Assembly: GCA_963978895.1 (NCBI GenBank)
Contig: OZ022238.1
Coordinates: 24,650,515-24,714,514, forward strand
DNA: 64,000 nt
Source of the DNA: Erpobdella octoculata
Lineage: Eukaryota; Annelida; Clitellata; Hirudinida; Erpobdellidae
Direction of reading: 5' to 3'
Shown here: piece after piece, positions 10,955 to 22,434 of the stretch
Layout of the letters: each line of letters starts with the position of its first letter
Numbering within the stretch: position 1 is the first letter of the stretch
Position numbers and translations under genes: made by a program
Notes under the pieces: generated by a model
Database searches by the model: none
What the model saw: the letters and a program-made list of their open reading frames with translations, nothing else
What the model was told of the DNA's origin: nothing

Positions 10955-11356
10955 TCAAAGAAGCTTACTCACAAAAGAAAAGAAAGACTTAACTGGGCAA
11001 TCCGGCAACAATAAAATCTCTAAAAATGAGATGTGAATCACCTCGCCTTGAGAAAACGGATGTCGCCTCGTGATCAAACTGAACGGACTATAGCTTTGTT
11101 TGGACTCCTTCTCAAAGACGCAATGATGATTCTTCCTGATTTCGTCGATTTGAGACGAAACCCTGCATGGTTTTGCAGATCCCGATCGAAGTCTGCTGAT
11201 TCCCCTAATCCCACTGGATACCGGCAAAGTTGACAGATCTTCAAACTTGGTAGAATCTTACAGATTTGATGAAATCCACCACACTGGACGAATTTCACCC
11301 AACTTGCTCGATGTACCAAACTTGTCGATCCCACTGCTACCACCAAAATAAAATGT
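10955..11356 (-). other. 5' leader and LTR/PBS junction of Gypsy element B
   Basis: On the minus strand, GTCGTGACA is followed by TTTATTTTGGTGGTAGCAG, resembling an LTR end followed by a TGG-starting primer-binding site, then ~400 bases of leader without a convincing gene. Open frames in all phases (10955-11346) look fortuitous. The LTR itself is interrupted by a LINE inserted at about 11385. Confidence 0.45.
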
Positions 11357-11384
11357 CACGACTGTCAACTTTTAACTCTTTCAA

Positions 11385-12446
11385 GTAACATAACATAACA
11401 TAACATAGTTTATTACAAGGCGCAGGCAAAGCCTATATGCCCCGACAGTAACAAAAAAACCATAAAAAGAATAAATTAAAGAACATAAATTAAACAAACA
11501 AACAAACAAACAAAAAGTACAGATAAGTCAAATTTCGTTCCTCCAGCAAAATCGTGTAGGATGGTCCATCCAGTGAGCATCCAGGAGACTTTTAAACTGG
11601 AAGATATCTTTTGCTTCTATGACTGAAGCAGGAAGTTTATTCCATGTATTGATTACTCTTGTAGTAAAGAAAAACTTCTTGATGTCCAGTCTAGAATATG
11701 GTTTTTCCAACTTGTGAATGTGCCCTCTTGTGTTGAGTAAATTAGATTTTTTTTATTAAACTTGGGGCTGAATTGGCACAGTAAAAATTGTTTAATATTT
11801 TATAGACTTCAATCATGTCTCCTCTAGATCTTCTAAGTCTTAGAGTAGATAGATCGAGATACTTCAGTCTTTCTTTATATTTCAAATTTTGACATTCACG
11901 CACTAGCTTAGTTGCTCTTTTTTGTACTTTTTCAAGTTTTTCTATCATGCCTATATTGTGAGGGGACCACACCACAAAAGCATATTCAAGATGTGGACGG
12001 ACTAAACCTTTATACAGAAGTAAAAAACAATCCTTCGATAAGTTGTGGAAATTTCTTTTAACAACTCCTAGAATGCTATTAGCGGTTTTGACTAATTTGC
12101 ATATATGAGTAGTAAATTTTAGGTTGCTGTCCATTACAACTCCTAGATCTCTGACTTCGTGGACTGTTGAAATGTGGTGTTTAGTCTCCCCTTCAGCAAA
12201 GTTGTAGTCAAATTTATATGTGTTATGCAATGACAAATATACACACTTGCTATAGTTCAGTTTTAGGAGCCAATCTTTGCACCAGGTAGAGAAGAGATCT
12301 AAACAGCATTGGAGAATCTGTTGATCATCTACACTGTTGATTATCCTGAAAATTTTTGCATCGTCAGCAAATAAAAAGATATTTAGACCTTCAAGTAGAT
12401 TAATAGTTATTTTAATTATCGAAAAAACATTAGTTAAAACACCCAA
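11385..12446 (-). mobile_element. 5'-truncated CR1-like LINE: RT C-terminal half
   Basis: Minus-strand frame 12446-11742 begins within RT just before the catalytic box IFLFADDAKIF and continues through the thumb (RDLGVVMDSNLKF), VRPHLEYAFVVWSPH and RRSRGDMIEVYKIL, as in CR1-group LINEs. After a frameshift, 11710-11528 supplies the usual C-terminus (FFTTRVINTWNKLPASV). The 3' end is (TTATG)n on the minus strand, seen as CATAACATAACATAACATA at about 11388-11406. Everything 5' of RT motif C is missing, typical of incomplete reverse transcription. Confidence 0.88.
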
Positions 12447-13380
12447 AACACGAGATAATAATTAATTAGTACACGGAAAGTTTAACAGGTCTACAAAAAC
12501 ATGCGCAATTTTCTTTTACAAATTTTGAAACGTCTCTTATATCACAATTTTGAATAGCCACAGGCCTACCGCGCAAAACATTCAAATCTAATGGCTTGCC
12601 GCATCACGTGATAAAATTAATACACTCACAAACAAATCTAGAAGCCGCCCCTGCACGCACTTAAAGCATGCGCCACACACTATAATACACTGTGAATCGG
12701 CATGCACGCTGTGGGTTTTATAAACATTTTGCCCTCCCTAAAGATTTGCTGAAATGACGCCTCTGCTTTATATTAACTCTACAGCATATATAAAGCATTG
12801 ATCCTAAACGCTGAAAAAGTGACAAGGACTTAAATAAACAACAACATAAAGCCTTAATATCTTGTTCCCGTGCTTGATTGCTCGTTTGTTTGAGCCATAC
12901 GTTGGGACCTTTATATCACTTAAAACAAGTGAAGCAAAAACAAAGTTTTTTAAAAACACACTTTTATATTTTTACTACATAAACAACAAACATATTAGCA
13001 TAGACAATAAATAGTTTGACGAAAATATAACAAATAATTATTTAATTAAATTTTGTCCAATCAATCCGAATATTTGATAAAATGCATTGTTAATCAGTTC
13101 GGAGGTATGTTTTAATTTTGAAGTCTCTAGCTCATCGGGAAGTTAGTTTAAAATTGATAGCAGACAGAAAAGTCAAGTTGTATTTAACGCGTATGAGCCG
13201 GTTGTCGCTGTCGAGTCTCTATCACTTTTCTCGATAACATTTCGTTTTTAGTAAACATATCTGGTAAAAATTTATATGACTGAACTTGTCTCAATACAAG
13301 CTAACTATTGGTACAAAATTTATCTGATTTTGATACCTGGTTTTGTCAAATACGGTTGAATAGTTTAGTGAGTTTAGTTC
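12447..13380. other. Spacer with a dispersed 3'-tail repeat
   Basis: No coding frame. 12447-12780 may be the rest of the Gypsy B LTR (minus strand). At 12796-12850 the stretch GCTGAAAAAGTGACAAGGAC followed by TTAAATAAACAACAACA matches 46738-46790 in inverse orientation, so it is a repeat family 3' end. 13080-13420 is probably the LINE 5' untranslated region. Confidence 0.45.
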
Positions 13381-13422
13381 TGTTGTCGTTTGTTGCCACT
13401 CCTGTAAGTTGTACTACATACT

Positions 13423-14181
13423 GTGATGTCACGTAAAAGGCAAGAGGAGGTTCTGGACTTGTTAATGGAAGGTAAAACAATCGAAGCATTATCGGATAAA
13501 ATTAAAGAAAAGATACTTCCCAGTCTGGAACATGGCATTAAAGAAATGATGAAGAACTTAATGTTGGAGACAGTGACAAAACTGATAAATGACGAAATTA
13601 AGCCGCTGGTTGATAAAATAAAGTCCATAACGGAGGAAAACAAAACTCTACAGATTCGAGTTGACAGACTGGAGATGCAATTGAGAAGCAACGATCTCGT
13701 CATTCACGGAATCCCTGAATCGTCCTACGCTGAGGTGGCTTCGGGTGTGACTGCTGGAGAAGGTGATTCCTCTAAACATATGTCTCGGCAGGATACAATG
13801 AGTGCTGTCGTGGAGTGTTGCAGGACGAGATTAGATCTCGACATATCTATGAAGGATATCACTGCCGGGTACAGAATACCTGGCATTAAAAACGCACCAC
13901 GACCGATAGTTATAACTCTCGCTTCAAAGACAGTCAGAGACCGAATTTACTCTTCAAGACGCCTACTTCACAAACAAGAAGATAAACATAAAATTTATAT
14001 CAACGAACATTTAACTAAGAGGTGCTCAGAAATCTTTTCGAGAGGCAGGAGACTACTCAAAGAAAAGAAAATCTCCTCCATCTGGACATGGAATGGCGTT
14101 GTTTTTGCAAAAAGAGTTGAATCTGACAAGCCAATTAAAATTCTAAGTCTCGAGGAGGTTGAAAAGTTACAGACTTGTTAA
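13423..14181 (+). CDS. LINE ORF1 (coiled-coil RNA-binding protein)
   Basis: A 252-residue frame with charged N-terminal helices, a coiled coil (residues ~60-90, IKSITEENKTLQIRVDRLEM), then LRSNDLVIHGIPE, the beta strand that opens the RRM-like domain of LINE ORF1 proteins. TAGYRIPG and NAPRPIVITLASK continue the fold, and HLTKRCSEIFSRGR lies in the C-terminal domain. It precedes ORF2 by two bases. In related LINEs this protein coats the RNA and chaperones target-primed reverse transcription. Intact. Confidence 0.85.
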   Translation: MMSRKRQEEVLDLLMEGKTIEALSDKIKEKILPSLEHGIKEMMKNLMLETVTKLINDEIKPLVDKIKSITEENKTLQIRVDRLEMQLRSNDLVIHGIPESSYAEVASGVTAGEGDSSKHMSRQDTMSAVVECCRTRLDLDISMKDITAGYRIPGIKNAPRPIVITLASKTVRDRIYSSRRLLHKQEDKHKIYINEHLTKRCSEIFSRGRRLLKEKKISSIWTWNGVVFAKRVESDKPIKILSLEEVEKLQTC

Positions 14182-14183
14182 AA

Positions 14184-17100
14184 TGGCTTATGATACGACG
14201 AACACTGAAGAAGAACGTTTAAGTTTACTGAAGTCTATAGAAGCTGTTCTTTGTTTGATTATAACATTGATCCTGATGAAAATATCTTCCACCCATTCTA
14301 TGATAATAGAAATGTTTATGTTACTTCTGATGAGTTAAACGAGTTAACCGGTCGATTAGCTTCTGATCATTTTTCATTTCTTCACGTCAATTGCAGAAGC
14401 TTAAAAAGTAAATTGCATGACTTAGCAATATTACTTCACTGGAGTAGATCTAGGATTTTGGCGGTTACAGAGACCTGGCTGGATGACAATTCATCCTTGA
14501 GCGTGGAAATACCGGGCTTTGTTTTCGTATCTAGACATAGAGTTATGAAAAAAGGTGGCGGAGTTGGTTTTTTTATTGACTCTGACTTAAAATATTCTGT
14601 TCTTGATGTTAGTTCCTGGAGTGTTGATATTACTTCATTTGAAATTCTCTTGGTATCTGCGGAGTGTCGAGGAATTGGAAGTTTTACTGTTGGAGTAATC
14701 TATCGCCCACCGGATACCAATATATACGTGTTTTTAATGCAGAGCTGAGTAACATCTTGGATTACGTTGACAGAAAAAATATGAAGATATTTCTACTGGG
14801 CGACTTCAACATTGATTTTCTTGACAAAGAATGGAACTCACTTACAGCTGAGTTTTTTAATTTACTAGCTTCCCACTGCCTTCTTCCAGCCTTTACAACG
14901 CCAACTAAAAAATGCCCTTCAACCGCCACCGCAATTGACAATATATTTACTAATTATCCACTACAGAAGACTCTCGCCAGGATTGTACTCGATGATGTCT
15001 CGGACCACTTCCCTATTTTTCTCTCTGCCACATTATCGACACCTGATTGCGTCGGAAAAAATCATGTCTTTTCCTTAAGAAGGAGTTTCGTTAATAAAGA
15101 AATTTTTGAGCAAACGCTGCATGGAGCCGATTGGTCTAGGGTAATAGAGGTGGCCGAGTGTGGCGACGCGTCATCCGCCTATTCAATATTTATCAATAGA
15201 TACCTTGAGATATATAATAATTATTTTCCTCTGGTGGGCCAGCGGCAAATCTAACGGACCTAACAAGTTTGATAAAGAATGGATGACACCTGAACTTATG
15301 AAAAGCTGCAAGAAAAAAATGCGCTTTACCGAGCATACACCAGGAATCCATCTCCGTCTAACAAACAGAAATTTACTACATTTAGAAACCTCTTCAAATC
15401 AACTAAGGCAAAAACCATCAAACAATTCTACTCCGAAAAGTTTAAATTAAACAACAACAACATGAAAGGAACATGGAAGTTAATTGGGAACATTTTAAAT
15501 AAAAAGACCAACATGGAACAATGCAAGACTTTCTGTACGGATGACGGTAGTCTATTGACATCTTCCTCGGTTATTGCTGAGTCATTTAATAATTACTTTT
15601 CTAATATTGGCTCCAACCTCGCAAGAAAGATATCCCCACCGGATACAACGTTTGAAAAATATCTTGGCAATCCTGTGACTCACTCTTTTTTTTTTGCACC
15701 CACTACGCCCGATGAGATTATCAAAATAGCTTCAGACTTAAAGATCTCTCACAGCTGCGGATCCGATGGAGTCGACCCATGCATCGCACGAAATTCAATT
15801 ACGGCGATCGCTAGTCCTCTGTCTGCCATAATAAATTGCTCAATAACTTCAGGAGTATTCCCCGCTCAACTAAAAACAGCCAAAGTCATTCCAATTTACA
15901 AATCTGGGAAAAAGAAAACTTTTCTAATTACCGGCCAATATCTGTCTTGTGCTATTTCTCAAAGTTTTTTGAAAGAGTGATGCACTCCAGACTTTATAAT
16001 TATCTTGATAAATTTTCCATTATTACACCAAATCAGTTTGGATTTAGAAAAAATCACTCAACTTATATGCCACTAGTCATGTTACATTCAAAGATTGCCG
16101 AGGCCATGAACCGTGGGAAATATGTAGTTGGCATCTACCTGGACCTAGCCAAAGCCTTCGATACGGTTGATCACGGCATTCTGGTGGAAAAATTGAGGTA
16201 CTATGGAATCCGGGGAACTCCACTATCATGGTTCAGTGACTATCTTAGCTGTAGATCACAATGCGTCCAGTACAGCAACTATATCTCTTCGATGAAGCAG
16301 GTAACTTGTGGGGTGCCTCAAGGGTCGGTGCTGGGACCGCTTCTATTCCTCATCTATATTAACGACCTATGCTCAGTTTCAGATCGCCTTGAATTTGTTT
16401 TGTTTGCGGACGATACTAACCTCTTTGCGACTGGCGATAACTTAGAAAATTTATATTACGATACCAACAGTGAATTACTTTCTGTTTCTAAATGGTTCTC
16501 TGCTAGTAGACTTTCCTTAAATGTTAGCAAAACGAATTACATTTTATTTCCCCATATAAACAAAAATACTTTCTGTAATTGTCAGCTGAAGATTGATGAT
16601 ATACCAATTTTGCGGGTTCCTTATTGCAAGTTCTTGGGCGTGTTGCTTGATGAACACCTTACATTAAAAACTCACATTGAACATGTTACATCTAAGGTTG
16701 CAAAAAATTGTGGAGTGCTATCTCGTATACATCAGTTTGTTGATGCCAATATTTCTATGATGTTATACTATGCACTTATATTTCCGTACTTATCATACTG
16801 CAATATTGTCTGGGCCTCAAATTATTCAACTCGTTTAAAGCCTCTTCATATTTTGCAAAAGCGAATTATTCGAATTATTTTTCACATGCCTCCCACATCG
16901 TCTTGTAAAATTCAAATGGCTAACAACAACATTCTTAATATTTATCAGATTAATTTCTTCCAAACTGGCATTTTCATGTATAAATATGATAATTTTATAT
17001 TACCCTCATCATTCGATAACATGTTTGTAAAATTATCTGATGTTCATTCCTATGATCTGCGCCCCGGTCGCTGTTTTCGAACGGATTTTGCTCGGACAAC

Positions 17101-17233
17101 TCTTAAAACATTCTCTATTAAATGCTCTGGCCCTCGTATTTATTCAATCATTCCAATATCTGTCTCCTCCTTGAAACGTATTTCGCTATTTAAGCAAGCT
17201 CTGAAATCTTACTTGTTATTGTCTCACTCATAA
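14184..17233 (+). pseudogene. LINE ORF2: apurinic-type endonuclease plus reverse transcriptase
   Basis: Endonuclease: FLHVNCRSLKSKL (Asn/Arg start), AVTETWLDD (catalytic Glu), VGVIYRPP, IFLLGDFNIDF and SDHFPIF (catalytic His). RT: the YRPISVLCYFSKFFERVM block, IYLDLAKAFDTVDH (first Asp), GVPQGSVLGPLLFLIYINDL and VLFADDTNLF (YxDD equivalent), then thumb and C-terminus ending LKSYLLLSHS. At least four frameshifts (about 14730, 15240, 15450, 15930) plus an N-terminal break split the gene. Motifs place it in the CR1/Jockey group. Substitutions are few, so it is a fairly young dead copy. Confidence 0.9.
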
Positions 17234-17540
17234 CTGCTCAATACCTATTACCTTAGCATACCAATTTCAGTCTCTTCCTTGATAAGTTTATTGAACTACT
17301 ATTTGAAATGTCTTAACTCAACCAGCTCATTTGGTTCTTTTTGTAAAGGTTGTCCATTAAGCGGGAAGGATTTCCCTTCGGACGAACCTTTTGGGCACCT
17401 TATTTCTTTCTCAACCAATCGATTTTTTTTTCTTTTTTTGAAATTTTGGTTCTATATTTTTCTTGTAGTTTTGGTTATTTTCTTTTGTTCACGTTTAATA
17501 CTTATGTTGGTGCTCAATAAATAAATAAATAAATAAAAAG
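17234..17540 (+). mobile_element. 3' UTR and (AATA)n tail of the LINE
   Basis: The stretch after the ORF2 stop ends in CAATAAATAAATAAATAAAT at about 17516-17536, a short microsatellite tail typical of CR1-group LINEs. The 81-codon frame at 17279 is chance. With the ORFs, the element spans about 13.38-17.54 kb. No clear target duplication was found. Confidence 0.7.
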
Positions 17541-17544
17541 TAAA

Positions 17545-18063
17545 AGTGTGTAAAAACCAACTTCCCTTTTTCCAATCGAGTTGAAAATTGGTGGCTCTAA
17601 TTTTCACAGCAGACATTACATTCTATTGAACCTTTATATTGATTGAACAAGCTTCGAGTGAATTATAGAAAAAAATAAACTAAAATTTGAAATATTTAAA
17701 AAAAATAAAGTTTTATGTAGAAAAACAAACTATTATTTTTTAGTTTATTTAAAAAAATGCAATATTCAATTATTAAATTATTAAATTTATAATAAAAATT
17801 TTGTTTATTCCAAATTGATTCAAACGTTTTTCATATTTAAATCTGTTAGGACGATATATTTCAGCATATCCTAGTTTTCGAGCCTCTGTTTCCTTTCTAG
17901 ATTCGATCCGTTATTTGATTTTCGATTCGATTTATTCTTGAATTCTTACATTCAGAATAATCAATTAAGTCTTGTATAGTTTATTTCAATTTTGTGTGTT
18001 TTAAATAAAATTCAGTTATACATATTCAAGAGTGAAATTTCTATATTTATATTCGGTCACAAC
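17545..18063 (+). repeat. Probable LTR of another Gypsy element (+)
   Basis: AT-rich non-coding DNA from about TGTGTAAAAACC (17546) to GGTCACAAC, directly followed by TATTGGCGCAGTCGACA, a PBS-like sequence. The start is uncertain. Only this LTR and the start of gag are present before the opposite-strand element at 18268. Confidence 0.5.
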
Positions 18064-18267
18064 TATTGGCGCAGTCGACATTTTTTAAATATGGCCAAGC
18101 TGAAATTTTTCTAGAAAGTTTTCGAAACAAAGGGAGACACTGGTCAGGTCCATCGTTCAAAATTCAATAACGGTTCCTACTTTCGAAGCTTGTTGTTCAA
18201 AAAAGAGCTCTGGACCGACTACTTCTCCCGATTTCAAACATTCGTTGCTGCAAATTCAATTCCAGAT
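18064..18267 (+). pseudogene. Leader and gag start of a truncated Gypsy element
   Basis: After the TTGGCGCAGTCGAC binding site, decayed frames include WTDYFSRFQTFVAANSIPDC, the conserved Trp/Tyr/Phe helix that opens Gypsy Gag. Cut at 18267 by the LTR of Gypsy element C. Confidence 0.55.
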
Positions 18268-18442
18268 TGTTGTATTTTTAACTAATTGATAAATAACACG
18301 ACTAGTGAAAACAACGTTTATTCGACTACAAGCGACCGCTGCGATAATAAAAAGACCCCGAGACCTTGCTCGGCACCGACCACTTCCGCGTCCCCAGATC
18401 TAACAGCCCAAAAACAATAAATACTAGTTCGTAGTTACAACA
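18268..18442 (-). repeat. 3' LTR of Gypsy element C (175 bp)
   Basis: On the minus strand it begins TGTTGTAACTACGAAC and ends TTAAAAATACAACA, so it has the TG...CA ends and TGTTGT/ACAACA terminal inversion of LTRs. Immediately upstream on that strand is GTGAGGAGGAG (18443-18455 in plus coordinates), a purine tract suited to plus-strand priming. The opposite LTR is not in the window. Confidence 0.8.
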
Positions 18443-18552
18443 CTCCTCCTCACTAAGATGGAAACCTGACATTTTGAAAGAAAATAGGTTAGCTGGAAGT
18501 CTTGTATTCACCGCTCACATGCCTCTGGAAAGCTTATAAAGGTTGAGTTTGT

Positions 18553-19560
18553 TCACGAGAAGTATGACATTGTGGAGGTCCCGTTCAAAATCGTTGAGAT
18601 ACGCTGGAGGTCGAGTATTTTGTTTAGGACTTGTGAGTGGCATAACAAGAGAACGTTGATGAGACTCCAATTGAGGTACGTCTGTTCAGCTTGATTATTT
18701 TGCTTGTCATCCCTGTCACTCAAAGAGTCGTCAGAAGCTGGCTCAATGTCTGAGGAAATTTCTTCTGGCTCGAGGAGGCACTGTGAAGGAATTTCATCCA
18801 TGACGTTAGGAGTCTGAGGAAGATAGGAATCATTGGTAAGAGCACTGGAAAAGTCAGGGTCAATGTCAAAGCGATGCTTCAGTTGATTTGCGTAAGCATT
18901 AATGTGCCGCCCGTCGACTGAGATTGAGTAATTTTCCGCTCCAAGTTTTTTTTTTACTATTGTTCCCGCACGCCAAGACCAGACATTGTTCTGGTGAAGC
19001 TGATAGAAGATGGGCTCATAAGGTGCAAGGCTATGCGACACACCACCATTGTGTTTGTTGAAATGCTGAGCCATGTATGTTGAGTCCTTGTTGAAAGACG
19101 ACTTGCCTTCTTGCTGCGCAGCTGACAGAATGTTTAGTCTCGACGGCATCTTCCTTCCCGTCATCATTTCGAACGGAGATTTGCTATAGAGAACCATAGA
19201 AGGACTTTTACGGTAAGACTCCAGGAAGCTTCGAAGTTTCTCGTCTTCGTTGCTTTCACCCTTCATCTTGTTGAGACCGGTCTTCAAAATGTCCACTTGT
19301 CTTTTTACTCTGCCATTGGACTGCAAATGATATGATGCTTTTAGGATGTGTTCGACTGCAAAGCGTTTGCAGAAGTATTGGAAAACGCTCGAGACAAACT
19401 GAAGGCCGTTGTCACTGACGATTGTCGCACATGGCCCCCAGCGTGCAAACATATCTTCAATCACCACAATAGTTTTCTCAGATGTGGTGTTTTTCATCCT
19501 GATGATCTCGGGCCAGTTGCTATAGGCATCAACTGCTACGAAGTAGAAATCACCCCTTGA
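18553..19560 (-). pseudogene. Integrase core and C-terminal domain of Gypsy element C
   Basis: Minus strand: about 19555-19500 reads GDFYFVAVDAYSNWPEI with the first catalytic Asp, then the ORF from 19497 has IVSDNGLQFVSSVFQYFC with the second. The expected NGxAE helix reads SNGRVKRQVDILK, so Lys replaces the catalytic Glu. Downstream are the YRKSPSMVLYSKSPFEMMTG block and the SH3-like WSWRAGTIVKKKLGAENYSI. The integrase would be inactive even without the frameshifts before 19497. Confidence 0.85.
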
Positions 19561-19701
19561 CCGTTCGGCGAAGTAAATGTAGATGCGTTACCATGGTTGG
19601 GCAGGCTTTGGCCAAGGGTGTAGTTCTTCCTTTCTTGGTGACTTGGCATTGACGGCTAAACTGTGGCAGCGCTGTACGAAAGCTTGAACTTGATAGCAGT
19701 A

Positions 19702-19915
19702 TCAAGGCCAGTAGCAATGTTCACGCACGAGTGCCTGCAGGCGAGTGATGGCTGGATGACCTTGGTGGAGTTCTTCGAGAACTCGTCTGCGTAGCTTTAA
19801 AGGAATAACAAGGAGATCTTTGAGGAAAAAACAGTTTGAGATGACGCAGTTCGTGCCGGAGAGTGAAGTATTCAGCAGCCTCAAAAACGCCAATTTGTTT
19901 CTTTTTCAGCTGCAA
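19702..19915 (-). pseudogene. Integrase zinc-finger region of Gypsy element C
   Basis: LKLRRRVLEELHQGHPAITR gives the two histidines of the HHCC finger, ending at ALVREHCYWP. The cysteines fall after a frameshift near 19700. About 250 bases of linker (19916-20161) separate it from RNase H. Confidence 0.75.
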
Positions 19916-20161
19916 ACTTGATTTGACGTAGCGAATGACTCTCTGAAGATGATCACATTCCGAAGTGGCTTCTTTGAAATTGTTTAGCGATATTGGTAAT
20001 TCTTTGAGACTGTTCGGAGCCGCGCTGTCAGGTGTTTTTGACTGGATAGTCTCTGAGTATTCCCGGATGGAGGCGATGTCGACATCCTCAAAACCAGGTT
20101 TTACTTGTCCATTAATGAGTCGCGATATGAATTCAGCATAGACAAATTTATTTCCTTGGAT

Positions 20162-21098
20162 TTAGGTAATTTTAAAGTGGATACCCATTAAGTTGAAAGC
20201 ATACTTCCTGAGTTGGTTGGCTGTGTGAATTGGAATGCCTGTCTTGCTGCCAAAGATTCTCAACAGCGGTTTATGCTCGATTTGAAGTTCGAAAGAGCGG
20301 CCATAAAGGTAGGCGTGGAACTTTTTTACCGCGTAGACCAAGGCAAGTGTTTCACGTTTTGCTTGTGTGTAGTTTTTCGCTGCTTCGTTAAATGATGCAG
20401 CTGCATAAGCGATCGGACGTATAGTTCCGTCAATCAGACGATGAAAAAGGGTTGCACCGATTCCGTAGCTAGAGGCATCTGCTGCAACAACGAGTGGCAG
20501 TCTCTCATCGTAGTCGGTTGAGGCGAGGTTTGAATGAAGAGGTTGCTTGAGCTTGTTGAAGGCCATAACACGCTTGTAGGTCCAAAAAAACTTTTTACCC
20601 CTGCAAAACACGTTATCAAGCGGACCTCTTATGTTCTTTAAATGAGATATGAAGGTGCCATACCAGTTGATAGCTCCCAAAAATGCACAAAGTTGAGAGA
20701 CGTCTGCTGGCTGTGGAATGTTTTTGACGGCTTAAAGTTTTCTGAGTCTGGGCTCACTCCTTTTGAGTCAATGATCCTGCCCAAGAACTTGATTCGTGGT
20801 TGAGCGAAAGTGCACTTGTCTATTGATAGAGTGAAGCCAGCCTCCTCCAGCCTGCTGAGAACAGAGAGCAAGCGTTTCTAGTGGTTTTGGATTCCCTGCC
20901 AGGCACGATTATATCATCTTGATATGCCATTGCGCCGGTGCCTGCTAGTAATAAATCCAAAACTTGTTGGAAGTTGCCGGAAGCGGCCTTGACACCTGGT
21001 TGCATGCGATTTACTTGGAAGAGACCGACATGAGTGTTGATGTTCGTTTTGGCCTCGGCACCTAATTCTAATTGCAGGTAAGCATTAGACAGGTCCAA
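20162..21098 (-). pseudogene. RT palm/thumb and RNase H of Gypsy element C
   Basis: Three overlapping frames. 21098-20820: MDLSNAYLQLELGAEAKTNI (first RT Asp) and GAMAYQDDIIVPG (YxDD box reading YQDD). 20871-20638: thumb, FTLSIDKCTFAQPRIKFLGR. 20680-20162: RNase H with VVAADASSYGIGATLFHR, the KRETLALVYAVKKFHAYLYG block and IEHKPLLRIFGSK. Two frameshifts lie between them. Gypsy-type RT-RNase H order is clear. Confidence 0.88.
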
Positions 21099-21171
21099 AG
21101 TACTAAATGTATCTTTGCCCGTCAGGCCAGCGAAGATTGTTCCGGCTGTAGAAAGAGAATAATGGAATGTT

Positions 21172-22330
21172 TCAAGAGCAACGGTTCAATCCGGTTGAGT
21201 AGTCAGCGGCAATGCGGATTTTTCCGTTCTTTTTGTTGACAGCAAAAATGGGAGAAGCAGATTTAGCGTAGTTAATCTGAGTAAAAATGTCTTCTTGTTC
21301 GAGTCGTCTGATCTCCTCCTCAATTGGTGTACAGGCACTGAAAGCTACAGGACGAGCACGGGTAAGCGGAATGACTGCATCCTTTTCAAAGTTCAGAGAA
21401 AAGGTGGTCCGATTGCATTTTCCATGCCTGGAAGACAACAAATTAAGATACTTGAGCCTATCTTTTTCGAGTGTGGATTGATGAGCGTCGGTGATGCCAC
21501 AGCACATGGCGGAGATTGGTACGTCCCAGAGATTAAGAGGCTCCATCATGTCATTGCCGAATAGGTTTAGTCCCTCCGTTGACAAATTAACGTTAACGAT
21601 TCCAGCGGCGTTCTGAATTTCTACCATCGCTGAGAAGACGCCTTTGACTTTGACTTCTTGACCCAAAGCGCTGATCGCAATTGAATATATCAGCATTAGC
21701 TTGGGTTGACCGATCTTCTTCCAGTTTCCAATGGAGATCATAGTCCAGTCAGCTCCTGTGTCGTTGTTCAGCTGGACTGTCGTACATTGATCTTTGGCTT
21801 GACATATTTGCGTGCAAATTTCTTGCACAAGATTTTGTCGGATTGGGGATGCTGGAAGCTTTGTCTTTCTATGAAGCGTTTGGCGGACTCGCAAAAGCCT
21901 GCTTTGTGTTCCTTTGTGTTGCACTTGTTGCAGATGATGTCCCTGAAGGAGCAGAACTTGACCCGGTGGTGACTGCCACAGAAAAGTCATTTGGAAGTTG
22001 GCCTCTATGCGAAATGGAATCGTTTTTGATCGCCATAACTTCTTGGTTTGTAGATTGGTAGATTGGTGGATTGCCATTGTTTTATTGACCAAGTCGAAAT
22101 CTGCCAGACAACAAGCAGGGTCTGCAAAAGCGTCGACAGTGAGTAGTAGAGCTGTATCAAAATGGCTAGCGGCATTCACCTTCTCCTAAAGTTCGTCTGT
22201 CTTTTCCAAGAGTTTTTTTTCGAATTGCAGAGTGTTGAGAGTCCATGAGCACCTGAACGTTGAGCTGAGACTTAAGGTCATCACAGGTGAAAGACGTGAC
22301 TTCGAAGTTTTTGGCGATCCTTTTTATTCG
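21172..22330 (-). pseudogene. Gag C-terminus, protease and RT start of Gypsy element C
   Basis: Decayed capsid at 22330-22180 (NFEVTSFTCDDLKSQLNVQV). The ORF from 22179 then has LTVDAFADPACCLADFDLVN, a Gln/Leu-rich frame-shifted part and the protease active site VQLNNDTGADWTMISIGNW (DTGA). It continues to the RT fingers with FAVNKKNGKIRIAADYSTGL. CCHC knuckles are not readable in this frame. The 5' gag and LTR are missing; Helitron-like repeat DNA follows at 22350. Confidence 0.8.
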
Positions 22331-22349
22331 AAAAGTCAGAGCCAAATAA

Positions 22350-22432
22350 TTTTCATATATATATATAGATATATATATATATCGGGAGAGCGACCGGGAG
22401 CGGAAGAGCGACCGGGAGCGGAAAAGCGATGC
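22350..22432 (+). repeat. Short (TA)n plus 18-bp minisatellite remnant
   Basis: CATATATATATAGATATATATATATATC followed by about three units of GGGAGCGGAAAAGCGACC. The same minisatellite is found in two Helitrons here, so this is probably a Helitron remnant; the terminal hairpin and CTAG are absent. It sits exactly between two oppositely oriented Gypsy fragments. Confidence 0.6.
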
Positions 22433-22434
22433 GT

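Noticed and set aside
10955..11346. Three overlapping ORFs of 66-90 aa
   Set aside because: They lie in the leader after a probable PBS of Gypsy B, have no recognisable content and overlap on both strands.
19348..22189. Plus-strand ORFs of 60-90 aa
   Set aside because: Antisense shadows of Gypsy element C; no motif of their own.
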